Of a DNA stretch of 64,000 nucleotides, positions 35,989 to 53,060 are shown in pieces. Each line of letters starts with the position of its first letter. Within the stretch, counting starts at the first letter, position 1. The notes beneath the pieces are model-generated. The model was given only the letters and a program-made list of their open reading frames with translations. It was not told the DNA's origin and ran no database searches. The translations under genes and the position numbers were made by a program. The DNA comes from Paragordius varius. Its lineage: Eukaryota > Nematomorpha. The DNA lies in the NCBI GenBank assembly GCA_964247055.1, contig OZ176059.1, positions 2,294,001 through 2,358,000 of the forward strand, written 5' to 3'.

Positions 35989-36987
35989 ATGATGAAAAAC
36001 ATTTTTTGGATTATATTAGTTATATTATTGGGCCAAATTATGCATTGCCCGGCTATGACCATTAAAGAACTATCAAGTAAGTTTTTTTATTATTTTGCCA
36101 TCCCTCATGCCCAAAAAAATCTAATTGCATGGAAAGTTGTAACAACACATTCATTTTAGTCCTTCGATTCAAATTGGGGTAGTTAAATACCACAGGCCTG
36201 TTCAAAATTTTATTCTTTTAAAAAATATGGAAGGAGTCGAAACCCTAGCAAAATTTTGCACTTATATAACATTAATAAACCGAAATATAGAAAAAATTTC
36301 ATTCAAAAATAATTGATATTCCTTATTTTGGGCTAAAACCGAAAGGTAAAAATTTAGTCAACGAGACATGCGTGCAATGGTTAAAATGAAAAATAATACA
36401 AAATAAACCGCTTTTTCTATTTCTATCAATGTTAGATGTAATTTAAATAAAAAATAAGCTTTAATTTTACCTTTAAAACTAAATTAAGACGATATTTTGC
36501 AAATGTAAAATAAAAATGGCGTCGAAGTAGTTGGACATGAACCTTTTTGTTTCAATATTTTGGTAAATTTTATAATTTTTATCAGGATGCAAGCATAAAT
36601 TTAAATTTATACCGTTTCCTTCAGTAGTTTTTTGAAAACCCCAACTCAAATTTAGTCTGGGGTATTTAGATAGCCCAATTTGAATCGATGTCTTAAACAT
36701 TCTTTACTTAGCCTCACCAAATTTTCGCATCATGTGAGTTAAACATATTATTTCAAAAAAAAAATTTACTTTTTTCGATTTAAATAAAAACAATTTTTTT
36801 TATCAAAACTTTAGAGTTTGAAACGGATGAAGTACGTAGATGTTGGCAGGATGTTGAGAATCCTGACCCGTCTAGTTATGTAAGCTGTTTCCCCCAAAAT
36901 ATTCAAGATGAATACAATAAGGCTCAAAAAATAATTTTAGATCAACAACGGAAACATTACTTAACTACAGAAGATGATATACCTTAG
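35989..36987 (+). CDS. small secreted protein, 86 aa, two exons
   Basis: Not recognised. Exon 1 (35989-36076) encodes a signal peptide, MMKNIFWIILVILLGQIMHC; exon 2 (36815-36987) encodes a mature part with RRCWQDVENPDPSSYVSCFP and an acidic end (TTEDDIP). The donor AGTAAG and acceptor CTTTAG join phase 1 to phase 1 and give 87 codons including TAG. The mature chain has two cysteines 14 residues apart, which could form one disulfide. A TATATATAAA run lies about 60 nt before the first ATG, and a pyrimidine run ending in TTTAAG lies about 15 nt before it, a possible trans-splice acceptor. The 738-bp intron is mostly one TTAA-type MITE. Confidence 0.55.
36140..36697. mobile_element. family-P MITE, opposite orientation, inside the intron of the 35989 gene
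   Basis: Contains CATTTTAGTCCTTCGATTC and, near the other end, CCCAATTTGAATCGATG, the reverse of the copies at 2954 and 51557, with the same internal landmarks. Its ends are worn, so the TTAA repeats are not clean. It makes up about three quarters of the intron. Confidence 0.65.
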
Positions 36988-37897
36988 CATTGCAATATTT
37001 GAAAAAGCTCAATATATACAGTAACGAGATAGCTATTATTATTATAAGCCATTTCGGTATTTTAAATGGTTGAAAGGCTATTTAAATTACATGACGGTTG
37101 TTGCATGTATAAAATTTTTATATTGTTTAATTACAGATTTATTTGAACAGTGTGTTTTTTTCCAAAGGAAATATTACTTTCATAAACGTAAATTATAACA
37201 TTCTGTTAGCCATTTAGAATACTAGAATGGCTTCTAATAATAGCCCTCGTTACTATATATATATATATATCATAATATATCGTAAAACCATGTCATATCA
37301 TTTGTTACAATACATGGATTACTTTTTGGTTATTTTATACAAAGAGTATTAATAACCAATTTTATATAATTAAACATACGAATACGGCTTAATTGAATTC
37401 ATAGCAAATTTATTTAGCCATTTAATAAATACTATTATTATTATTTATGTGAGTTCATTTACTATTTAATGTAAATTCTTGATGTATCTAAAACACTTTA
37501 TTTCTTCCACAGTTCAAATTTACCCTACACATTTAAAACAGCCTAATTAAATATATTTAAGGTATAATCGACGCAATTTATTATTTAGTTATAATTATTT
37601 ATAATAAATTATATATATATATATAAATAAAATAAAAAAACATAATTATATAAATAAAAAAATGCAAATCAATCATTAAAATATATTTTTAGTATTTGTT
37701 AATAAAATAAATAATTTCATAATTAGCTGATTAAAGTCAAATAAAAAATAAGATTTTTAGGTTTTTTTTCCTTTCCGTTAAAATCAACGATATATGGTTT
37801 TAATAATTGAAAATTGGCCAATATTAGCGAACATGCTAAAAAAATTGCACCAAATAGTTGATAGCATTTTTGGGTAAATTTTAAACTTGATGTAAAA

Positions 37898-39961
37898 CAC
37901 AGTGCGCACAAAAAAATAAACAAACATGATTTTTATCTAGAATAATAGGAAATCCCTTGGAAAAGAAGACCCCAAAAATTTTGGGGCAAAAATGCGCCCC
38001 AAAATGGAAATATTCCATTTTTTTCATTTTTGACTAGAAATAGACTTTCGTCCATATTTTTAAAACTTATTGAGCAAACATGATAAAACTTCTATATATT
38101 ATATAAAACCTAATATATTCTTAAGAAAAATACATAAAATTATTTTAAAGTATCAATAATTTTTTTTATTCCACAAAAATAGAAATTCGAAATTTATGAC
38201 ATTATCGAAATATATTATAAAAAAATTATTTGTAAGAACTCCATATTGTTTTTATTATTTAAGTTTATGACTTATTTATAACATACCAAAGAGTTGGTAT
38301 ATATAATAAAGGCTATGTATCTTTTTAAGTCCCTCCAAAAATTGTATTTTTTGAAAAATTTTCGCAATTTTTGTTGCATTTTCCTCACATGCTTCTCACT
38401 GTTTCATAAATACAGTATCAGTATCAGTAATCCGCAATTTCAAATGCGAATACTGAAAAAACCAATAAAACTTCAAGATTATGAAATTCCCATTACATTA
38501 CTTTGGATAAAAGTTTATATATTTAATTTATAGATAATAAATTTAATTAAAGACCTCTTGATATACAGAAAGCAGCATCGGAAATATAAATAGCTTTTTT
38601 TGCTATATACACTATATTTAGCTTTTTAAGTAAAATTCTATTTGTATTCACGTATATTTTCTTCATATAATTTTTGTTACAAAATAGAATTTTCCTTGCA
38701 CCAAAATTATTCTGACATTCGTAAATAATCTATTTCCAGAAACTCTATTGCCAAATTATAAATCTAACAATTATTACAATTATATATATTGAAAAACTGA
38801 TAATAGATGGATTTATTTTTATTCGATAGAATTTTTAGCATTCTTTTAAAATAAGAATATTTAATTAGGTTTCCACAAAATTTTACAATAAGTGTTCCGT
38901 TATCAAGATATTGTCAAAAACAAACTTCGTTTGCAAAAATTGCTCCTGCAACATCTCTTCAAATCTAACCCAACAACAACACTTAAATACATATAAGAAT
39001 TTAAATTTATTTATATATAATGAATATATTAGTCAGACTTAAAGTGAGTCCAATAGTATTCACCAACTATTGGAACTGGTATAGTTTTTTCAATATGTTT
39101 GAGCGTTTGATGGAACCGTTCTCCATCCTGGTCTGTAGCCCTCCACCGGAATTAGTATAAATATCTTGCTGTGGGCTCATATTTTCTTGTAATGAACTAA
39201 TTTCCCAGCAAAATATATGTTGTAATAGGTAGTTATTTATTCAGTTATTTTAATCAAATTTGTAGAGCGATGATACCTTCCACATATATAGCAGAAAAGG
39301 TCTTTATTCAATTTGCAATTGAATTTATTAACTATGTTATTAAATAATATATATATATACTTTTATCCAAAGTAAAGGGAATTTCATAATCTTGAAGTTT
39401 TATTGGTTTTTTCAGTATTCGCATTTGAAAATTGCGGATTACTGATACTGTATTTATGAAACAGTGAGAAGCATGTGAGAAAAATGCAACAAAAATCGCA
39501 AAATTTTTTCGAGGGACTTAAAAGGATACATAGCCTTTATTATATTTACCAACTCTTTGGTATGTTATATATAAGTCATAAAATTCAAATAATAATAACA
39601 ATATGGAGTTCTTACAAATAATTTTTTTATAATATATTTTAACAATGTCATAAAATTTGCGAATTTCTATTTTTGTGGAATAAAAAAAATTTTTAATACT
39701 TTAAAATAATTTTATGTAATTTCCTTTAGAATATATTAGGTTTTATAAAATATATAAACGATTTATCATGTTTGCTCAATAAGTTTTAAAAATATGGACA
39801 AAAGTTTATTTCTAGTCAAAAATAAAAAAATGGAATATTTCCATTTTGGGGCGCATTTTTGCCCCAAAATTTTTGGGGTATCCTTTTCCAAGGGATTTCT
39901 TATTATTCTAGATAAAAATCATGTTTGTTTATTTTTTTACCCCCCTTTTTTGCGCACAGTG
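37898..39961. mobile_element. long-TIR DNA transposon (about 600-bp arms) with decayed core
   Basis: Left arm starts CACAGTGCGCACAAAAAAAT and runs to about 38525; right arm (about 39360-39961) is its inverse and ends GCGCACAGTG. The arms agree closely over landmarks such as GCATGCTTCTCACTGTTTC's equivalent and CCAAAATTTTTGGGG. The 830-bp core holds a short decayed minus-strand coding piece near 39030-39160. The superfamily is not settled: CACAGTG ends with unclear target duplication. Confidence 0.75.
39030..39160 (-). pseudogene. remnant of a transposon-associated protein (GERFHQ motif)
   Basis: Minus-strand reading DQDGERFHQTLKHIEKT followed by EYYWTHFKSD resembles, from memory, a repetitive invertebrate protein motif of the form GERFHQDI...RYQGRW...ADYCW. 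Only about 40 residues are readable. It lies centrally between the two long inverted arms, so it was probably the cargo or transposase of the element. Confidence 0.4.
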
Positions 39962-40441
39962 AAATAAAATGAATAAAATACCCAATCTAATATAATTTTT
40001 TTCAAAAAGCGTTTTCCACAAAAACTATTCGGTTGATATGTTCAATGCTGTACTTTGCCAAAAATTTGAGCTTAGCATCACTTATGGGAAAAATAGCTTT
40101 TTATACCAGTAGAATCATTCGTATAAATAAATAAAAGAATGATGGTTTAACTCATACTTTATTATTAGTTTTCAGGATTAAGTTACTTATGAAACATAAA
40201 AATATCGAAAATAGCTTGATATTAGAATGTGATAATATTTTAGTATTTTAATTTTATTTCAATTTTTTGCAAAGTTATTAAAATACTGATATACAATCAT
40301 TTATTTTTGCTATTTTTATATGAGATTTAAAGGCCATTATTTTTCAGATTTTAAACGAACATTCATGATATTAAAGAATAAAGAATTTGACATTACTTAT
40401 AAAATTCGCAATGAAATTCATATTCAAGTTATCATTTAGAC

Positions 40442-40711
40442 CAGGGGTGTACAAATAACTTAGCGGGTCGCATTCAAAGTATATATCTGGGCATTTATAA
40501 GGAATATATTAGATTTCACGCAATCACAAAATAGCATTTTTTTCTAGTTTTTAACAATTGGATAGACTTAGTAAAAAGTTTGTTTGGAAATATCAATTTT
40601 ATTAAGATATTGTCAGCACATTTTTATAATTATGGATTTCCAAATTATTTGCGGGTCAGACATAAAGCCTCGGAGGGTCTAATCCGGCCAGCGGGCGTTT
40701 TACCACCCTTG
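40442..40711. mobile_element. hAT-like miniature element
   Basis: CAGGGGTGTACAAATAAC at the left and GGGCGTTTTACCACCCTTG at the right, with the hAT-like internal words GCGGGTCG and TCCGGCCAGCGGGC. Target duplication not clear. Confidence 0.5.
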
Positions 40712-41287
40712 CTTTGCACAATAAAAAAATGTTAAACTTTAGGTTATATATATAACAACAAAAAACAAAATTTATTAGCATACTTATAAGCGATTATTAT
40801 AGAATTAAACCAAATTAGCCATAGTAACATAATAAAAGTTAAATCATTCATTTACATGTGGCAAAATGATGTTTGAAATGAAGAAATATCACACACAATT
40901 TATCTATCAATATATTTATGATTGAAAGGGAAGCGATATATATATATATAATGTAATTTTGCACAAGTTATAATTGGCTAGCATATAAGCGTTTAAATCA
41001 TTTGCTAATACTTAATGATAGCTATCAATCACCAGGGTAACAAAATAAAATCATAAAACAGGTAATTCAACACAAAAATTTATAGGAATATGGTAATGAA
41101 AACAATGTAGATGATTATATAATATTAAAGCGACATATAATACAGTAGCGTAGGGTAAAAAACAACGTTTGTCCATAATTAAATAAACCAAATTATGGTT
41201 AGAAACAAAATCGTATAAATTTAACTATTTGTTATTATTACCATACATACGTTACTGTAGGAAAAATTTCATATATATTAAGTAATA

Positions 41288-41562
41288 CAGACAAAACGAA
41301 AAAAATAATAAGACAAATATTTTTCAAACATACCGACCGCTGTACTTTTTTAAATTTAATTTTCTAAAATATAACTCATTGTTTTCAATTACAAAGTATA
41401 AAATAGAGATGTTTAAACGGTAGTATTAATCGTACATTTTACAATAGTAATTTAATGATTTATATAGGAAGATTAGGATTAAAAAAATTGGGTTGTCTTT
41501 TGGAAATAAATATTTGTCTTAATATTTTTACGTTTTGTCCTATATCATTACAATTTTTATTG
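41288..41562. mobile_element. family-G MITE immediately downstream of TPI
   Basis: CAGACAAAACGAAAA...AATAAGACAAATATTTTTC and the inverted CTTAATATTTTTACGTTTTG...ATTTTTATTG. It begins 15 nt after the TPI stop and provides its AATAAA. Confidence 0.65.
41556..41561 (-). terminator. TPI polyadenylation signal AATAAA, supplied by a MITE end
   Basis: On the minus strand AATAAA starts 17 nt after the TPI stop, within ACAATAAAAATTGTAA, which is the terminal repeat of a family-G MITE occupying 41288-41562. No other AATAAA lies as close, so the host gene probably uses it. Confidence 0.5.
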
Positions 41563-41577
41563 TAAATAAATGTATTA

Positions 41578-47174
<5,597 letters not shown>

Positions 47175-47625
47175 TATATTCTATAAGACATATATATAAA
47201 AATTTTTAAAACCAAAACAATAGAAGGCTAATTTGTATACTGTAAAATCTTAATTTTTTTGTTGCTAATTCTATTAAATAAGTGGCAAAATAGGTATTAG
47301 ACATGTAAATGAGTAACACACTCAATTTTATATTTAAAATTAAATCATTTATGTTTGTTAAAAAAAATCAAGAGATATTATCTTTATTTATTTATTTTTT
47401 TATTTACATTTTGTCTTTAAAATTTAATTTTGACTGTAAATTTATTATTTAATCAAATTTCCAAGAAAAATATACAAATAACCTTAACCGTGTTTTCAAT
47501 AAGAAAGGGGATGGGATGGTGGGATCAAAAATTGCAATGTTTCATAAAACAATATGTGTTTCAAACGAGATGGTTTGATGCTGGAGAACGTGTATTTTAT
47601 TTTATTTTAAAGATTTTTTATAGAA
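47175..47625. promoter_or_regulatory. divergent TPI/ARPC5 intergenic region
   Basis: 451 bp separate the TPI start (minus) from the ARPC5 start (plus), so both promoters, possibly shared, must lie here. It contains a decayed end of a family-G MITE (about 47360-47437). It also contains two acceptor-like sites: TTATAG/AATATA before the TPI ATG, and TTTTATAG/AA directly before the ARPC5 ATG. These could mark 5'UTR introns or spliced-leader addition. Confidence 0.45.
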
Positions 47626-49035
47626 ATGCCTGCTAAAATAATCGTTACTATGGAAACTAAAAACAATAATAATTTACAACAAAATAATGTGCCAGGCTCA
47701 CAGTTTCGAAAATTAGATATTGAAAATACTTTATCAGCCGAAAATTTTACCGATGATACCACTTTGATTGGAGAGGGGTGTCGCAAAACATTTGATGAAA
47801 ATACCTATAAACAAATGCTCCAAAGATAATTTTTTATATATTTTAATTTTTGTACTTTATGTATAATTATAGTAATTTTTATTATTTTAATTTTTTTTCA
47901 TTTATACTGGTCGGAATATAGATGCGTTAAAGTATTTACTCAATTTTGTACCAATTGGGATACGTGATGCAAATTATCGAGTATTTATTTTTTATTATGG
48001 CCATCTTAACATTAGGATAAAATTTTTAAAAGTGTCATGCAAACCGTATTAACATTCAAATCATCCGAAATCAATAATGCGCTCACCTCACTTAATCGCG
48101 AAAATTTGGATTATCTAATGAAATACATTTATAAGGGTTTCGAAAACCCAGAGCTTTATAATTGTCCACTCTTACTTAATTGGCATGAAAAGGTAGTGAA
48201 GAATTGTTTTATATTTACCTTTTAAACAATTATTCTAAAATATTTTAAATGTTTTAATATAAAAAATTACCTATTTTATATAAAATATTGCTTAAAATTT
48301 ACATAATACAGTTAAAAAATTACGCCGTAAAAGAAACATTCCTATCCTCGATTTGATTTATGTTTACCCAATATACAATTATATTTTAGGGTTTATTTGA
48401 AATGTTTAGGAGGTGAGATGTATGGTATAGTATTATTAAATAAGTTTACAAAGTGAGTTGTTTATAGTATCGTTATAATTTTTATACTAATCCTTTGTCC
48501 CGTATTTTTTTGCCAATGAATTGGATTAATTAATTTTTTGGGTTGATTTCTGCTTAAAACAATAGCTTTTAATTTTGGCTCCGGTCAGTTTTATTTTTAA
48601 TTTATAGAGCTTATTCTTGATATTTGAATGATTATATCAACATAAACATATAGCAAAAAAAATATTGTGTAAATTGGGTTAACATAGGCTATTGCATTTA
48701 AAAAAATATTATTGTTTAGAACCGCGCTTTCAGCGTTTTAAAACATTTTAAATCGTTTTGAATTTTTATGGTTACAAAGCAATTTTGAAAGAAAATTTTT
48801 AAACAAAAAAACATTTAAATATTCGTACTATTTTAAATTTAATGAAAAATAAAAAAAATGAAAAATACAGTTGAACTATTCTTTTAAAACTGTGGCTATT
48901 TATTTATAAATACTTTAATTTTTAAACTACATCTTTTTATCGTTTTTTTTACTGATATTTATTTTTTAGATCTTTAACATAACCGGTTATGGAAGTATTA
49001 TACGTGCCATGTCTGATCGCAGACGAATTGTATGA
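47626..49035 (+). CDS. ARPC5: Arp2/3 complex subunit 5 (p16-Arc), four exons, 171 aa
   Basis: ARPC5 is the smallest subunit of the seven-protein complex that nucleates branched actin filaments. Exons: 47626-47825, 47908-47980, 48016-48192, 48970-49035 (516 nt, 171 aa plus stop; human is 151). Key matches: FRKLDIE near the N-terminus (FRKVDVD); LQ(S/T)GRNIDALKYLLNFVP (LNQGKNAEALLAVLRNAP in fly); LMKYIYKGFENP, nearly invariant; LNWHEK; and the C-terminal GYGSIIRAMSDRR (GVGSIVRVLTARK). Intron 2 is a canonical 35-nt GT-AG intron; intron 3 (777 nt) is GT-AG and contains a decayed family-A MITE. Intron 1 (47826-47907, 82 nt) is non-canonical: AG/ATAA ... TATAC. The N-terminus has an Asn-rich stretch, and a second ATG at 47650 is an alternative start. 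Confidence 0.93.
47826..47907 (+). other. non-GT-AG intron in ARPC5 (AT-AC, or AG-AT by sliding)
   Basis: The exon ends CTCCAAAG and the intron starts ATAATTTTTT; it ends CATTTATAC before TGGTCGG. Homology fixes both sides: YKQMLQ before and GRNIDAL after align without a gap to fly and human ARPC5. No GT occurs between the codons for YKQMLQ and the in-frame TAA, and the nearest usable AG (ATATAG, 47921) would remove the conserved GRNI. The donor does not match the U12 ATATCC consensus. Confidence 0.75.
48241..48430. mobile_element. family-A MITE remnant in ARPC5 intron 3
   Basis: Keeps AAAAAATTACCTATTTTAT, the landmark ACGCCGTAAAAGA in place of ATGCCATAAAGA, and TTTTAGGGTTTATTTGAAATG before GATGTATGGTATA. 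Heavily diverged. Confidence 0.45.
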
Positions 49036-49493
49036 AATATGTTTTAAATGGAGAATAGTAAAATCCCTTTTTGATAACTTTTTATTGTATTGACCATTGA
49101 TTATTGTTAAATTTTGTTAATTATTGATATATTGTTACTCACATTTCACTTTTTTGGAAATTAAAACTTCTCATATATGATTAATTAACCAAAATATTTT
49201 TTGTTTAAAATTAATATATAATATATTTTACATTAACATTCATTACACGGTTAATGTGCACCCGTAGGGACCCATCATTCTATTGATAAAATTTAAATTT
49301 AATTCTATATTATATCCATTTAAGTTTTTATTATATAACACACATCTCTTATTTTGCATTTAAGCCATTCATTTTTATAATATATGTGTGAATAAATAAT
49401 TATTTTATTTATATACAAGGTAAAAGTTAACATTTATAACGCAATATGCCAGAAAAGGAGATTATGTATTGGGAATTGTTAGATATCAGATTA

Positions 49494-49971
49494 TCTATAT
49501 ATTTATAAAAATGGAAAATGCTGGCTTTGTGATCTGGTACAGGAAAACCGGTAGACCGATTCAAATCCAAACTTCGAAAAAATACAATCATTAATGAATG
49601 CCCCGACAATAGCTTCGCCCTTTTTTTGAAATAGGCCCCCAGTTCGGGCCTACCCCGTGTGAAAAATGGGTTAAGTCAATTTTTTGGAGAACGTGTTGGA
49701 CCATTCAATTTCATATATAATTTTTGTTTACTTATTTTTGATCGCGCTGAACATAGTCGACTCACTTTTTTGATTTAGGCTTTCTTTTTACCCGCTACCT
49801 CCGTAAAATGCCATTTTTTTAAAAAAAAAACAAAGTCCACAAAAATAATTTTTTGATTGTATTTTTTTGCCCTAGGTATGAGACTGTTTCGAGAAGGATT
49901 TTTCGTCTTGCCTGTTAAAAGGCAAAAATTTTAGTCAAGCGTTTCTTTGATGATAGCTGCTGAGTAAGGAG
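49494..49971. mobile_element. 5' part of a second Helitron-like copy in tandem
   Basis: Matches 50033-50512 at about 95% (TCTATATATTTATAAAAATG to TGATAGCTGCTG) but lacks the 3' hairpin and CTAG. The two copies lie head to tail, 61 bp apart, about 0.46 kb after ARPC5. Confidence 0.75.
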
Positions 49972-50032
49972 TATCTATCATATGTATAGGATGTTAAAAG
50001 ATATATGGATATTAATACATTATTTATGGTAA

Positions 50033-50657
50033 TCTATATATTTATAAAAATGGAAAATGCTGGCTTTGTGATCTGGTACAGGAAAACCGGTAGACCGATT
50101 CAAATCCAAACTTCGAAAAAATACAATCATTAATGAATGCCCCGACAATAGCTTCGCCCTTTTTTTGAAATAGGCCCCCAGTTCGGGCCTACCCCGTGTG
50201 AAAAATGGGTTAAGTCAATTTTTTGGAGAACGTTGTTGGACCATTCAATTTCATATATGATTTTTGTTTACTTATTTTTGATCGCGCTGAACATAGTCGA
50301 GTCACTTTTTTGATTTAGGCCCTCTTTTTACCCCCTACCCCCGTAAAATGCCCTTTTTTCAAAAAACAAAGTCCACAAAAATAATTTTTTAAATCTATTT
50401 TTCGCCCTAGGTATGAGACCGTAAAAATTCAATATGGATTCCACGTATTCCCTGTTAAAAGGCAAAAATTTTAGTCAGGCGTTTCTTTGATGATAGCTGC
50501 TGGGTAAGGAGCTACCCGCTAAAAACTGATTCCTCATGTAACTTTGTGATCTGGTATCGGAAAACCGGTAGACCCATTAAAATCCAAACTTCCAAACCCC
50601 CCCCCAGAAGTCCGAAGGACTTCCTCGGGCTGCGTAGCAGCACGAGATTTACGCTAG
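50033..50657. mobile_element. Helitron-like non-autonomous element
   Basis: Begins A/TCTATATATTTATAAAAA and ends ...ACGCTAG/T, the TC...CTAG signature with insertion between A and T. Eighteen bases before CTAG is a hairpin GCTGC-GTA-GCAGC, preceded by GAAGTCCGAAGGACTTC, another hairpin. No Rep/helicase. The interior is comparatively GC-rich. Confidence 0.75.
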
Positions 50658-51321
50658 TATTATATATAAAAATTATAAATTAGCACTGAATGCGGCCCCT
50701 TAAAAATATTATTATAAGGTCATTTAGATTGATGTAATTTTTTGATTGTATTTACGCTTGGGCATTCGTCTTTTATTCAATATTATTATTATTTCTGTTT
50801 TCAGCAGAGCGAATTAATAATATTTAATATAATATTTATGATTTTATCAGGAAAAACTCAAAATTTTGATTAAAAAGGAGCTGACTTATAAATTAAAATT
50901 TAAAGTGGAGGAGGGGAGTTTAAAATGAAAACTAACTTATCACCATGTTTATTTTTTATAGAGAAAAAAATGGAGCATATAAAACATAAATAGTCAAAAC
51001 ATATTTCATAAAAAACATACAAAAGAATGGATATAGGTTTTAATTAACTCTAATTCGTATAAACATAATTGGGGAAAAAAGGTCTCGATATTTAAACTGT
51101 TTAAGACTGAACCCAAGACTGAACAAAAGGCTATATTGGAATCATGTATGAATAAAATTTGCTGTGCAAAAATGCTACAAAAGCCACGATTTTTGGGTAT
51201 ATATTATTTCCGAAACCATATTTTCCATTAATAACACTTAACGCAGGGGCTAAAACGAGTTCTAGCTCTAAATATCCATGTAAAAAATTGAGATTATATT
51301 TCCCAAAACTTCCTTTAAAGC

Positions 51322-51363
51322 TTTTGTACTAAAGATTATCTTAAGATAATCTTTAGTACAAAA
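51322..51363. repeat. 42-bp perfect palindrome
   Basis: TTTTGTACTAAAGATTATCT followed at once by its exact reverse complement, with no spacer. Not obviously part of any listed MITE family. Confidence 0.9.
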
Positions 51364-51556
51364 GTAAAAGATTGGGTAAAGAGCAAATTTTTAATAAACG
51401 CTTCGTCCCACTCTGCGCATTTTTGTAAAATAAATGCTTTTAAAGTTTTAATAGCCAAATAAGTTAAGAACGTAGGGTTTAGGCTTAAAAATATAGATCT
51501 GTGCCATCTCAAAAAAACTAATGAAAACATACCCTATTATATTATTCGTATTTTAA

Positions 51557-52136
51557 CACTTCGATTCAAATTGGGGTATCTAAATACCCCAGACTAAATT
51601 TAAATCAAAATTTTTAAAAAAATACTGAAGGAACGGTTCCAATTTAAATTTATGCTTCTATCCTGATAAATATTATATAAATATGCCAAAATATCTTGAT
51701 AAAATTTTGTTTTGAAAAAAAATTTCCATCTCAAACTACTTCGACGCCATTTTTATTTTACAAAAATTTGTAAAATATCGTCTTCATTTAGTTTTAAGGG
51801 TAGAACTAAAGCTTAAATTTTATATAAATTACATCTAACATTGATAGGAATAGAAAAAGCGGTTTATTTTGTATTATTTTTTATTTTTACAATTTGACAC
51901 ATGTCACGTTGACTAAATTTTTACCTTTCAATTTTAGCTTAAAATAAGTAATATCAAGTAGTTTTGAAAAAAAATTTTTATATATTTCGGTTTATTAATG
52001 TTATATAAGTGCAAAATTTTGCCATGGTTTTGATTGCTTCCATACTTTTTAAAGTATTTGATTTTAAACAGGCCTGGGGTATCCAATTAGCCCAATTTGA
52101 ATCGAAGGACTAAAATGAGTGTGTTGTATCCAAGTG
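51557..52136. mobile_element. family-P MITE with TTAA flanks, copy 3
   Basis: TTAA at 51553-51556 and 52137-52140; ends CACTTCGATTC and CCAAGTG. About 90% similar by eye to the copy at 2954 over the full 580 bp, so the family moved comparatively recently. Confidence 0.75.
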
Positions 52137-53003
52137 TTAAATAAAATACTAATAGCATTACATTGTGCACAAATTCGGATGTTATAAACTTTTATCCTGT
52201 TAAAAATATATTCTAATAAAAAAATGTATCAGGATCTTGGGTGTTTTAGGTTTGGGCTAACGAGTCATTTACCCCTGACTTCTGTAACATGTATATTTCG
52301 TATAATATACAGTATAAGTTAATTACATTGCTAAAGATTTATTAATTATTGCCAAAGAGCATTTACAACAAATGGCAGTATTCTATTGCAGCTATTTTTT
52401 TCACTTTTTACTATTATTACCCAATAATAATTCTCTTTGCTGCATATACTATTTGGCAATTATTAATAACTTTCTAGCAATATAAACTTACTCATACTGT
52501 ATTTTAACCAAAGGTTTCGCTGCATAACATAAAAATGGCAATCATATTTGGTGATCGCAATAGGCATGATAAAATTTACATTTATATTTGCCATGTGATA
52601 TTAACTTTAAAAACAATATTAATTTTTTTTGCACAAATAATATTGGATAAAACGGTTTTCGGACTCCCTTTTTAAAAAACATTACCCAGATAACAGAAAA
52701 TTACTAATTTTTCTTAATAAATCAATATATTATTTAAGTAATATATTTGGAAATACAATAATTTTTACCAACAAACATAATTATCATATAGATAAATTAG
52801 CATTAGAGATCATTCACATCAATAAATTGAAAACAAATGGTAATATCATGAATAATTTTAAACTAAAACCAAAATTATAAAATAATAAGATTTATACATT
52901 GAAGTGAAATGCCAAACTAAGGTTTTTATTATATAATAACATTTACAAAAGAAAATAACAGACAATTAAATAATAAAGCAATTGAATAATGAGTTGAATA
53001 GTG

Positions 53004-53060
53004 ATGAATAATGAGTTGAATAGTGAACTATTACGAAAGAAATTACAATATACAGTAGGA
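53004..53060 (+). CDS. possible first exon of a histone-fold protein (CENP-S/MHF1-like), 19 codons
   Basis: ATG opens MNNELNSELLRKKLQYTVG, followed by GTAAGT, a perfect donor. The LQYTVG end resembles the start of CENP-S (human QRLKAAVHYTVG), a kinetochore and Fanconi-complex histone-fold subunit. The upstream 20 bp are a direct repeat of the exon's own start. I found no convincing second exon: the next acceptor (TTTTTCAG before GTGGAT, 53150) gives no CENP-S match. The similarity is too short to stand alone. Confidence 0.2.
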
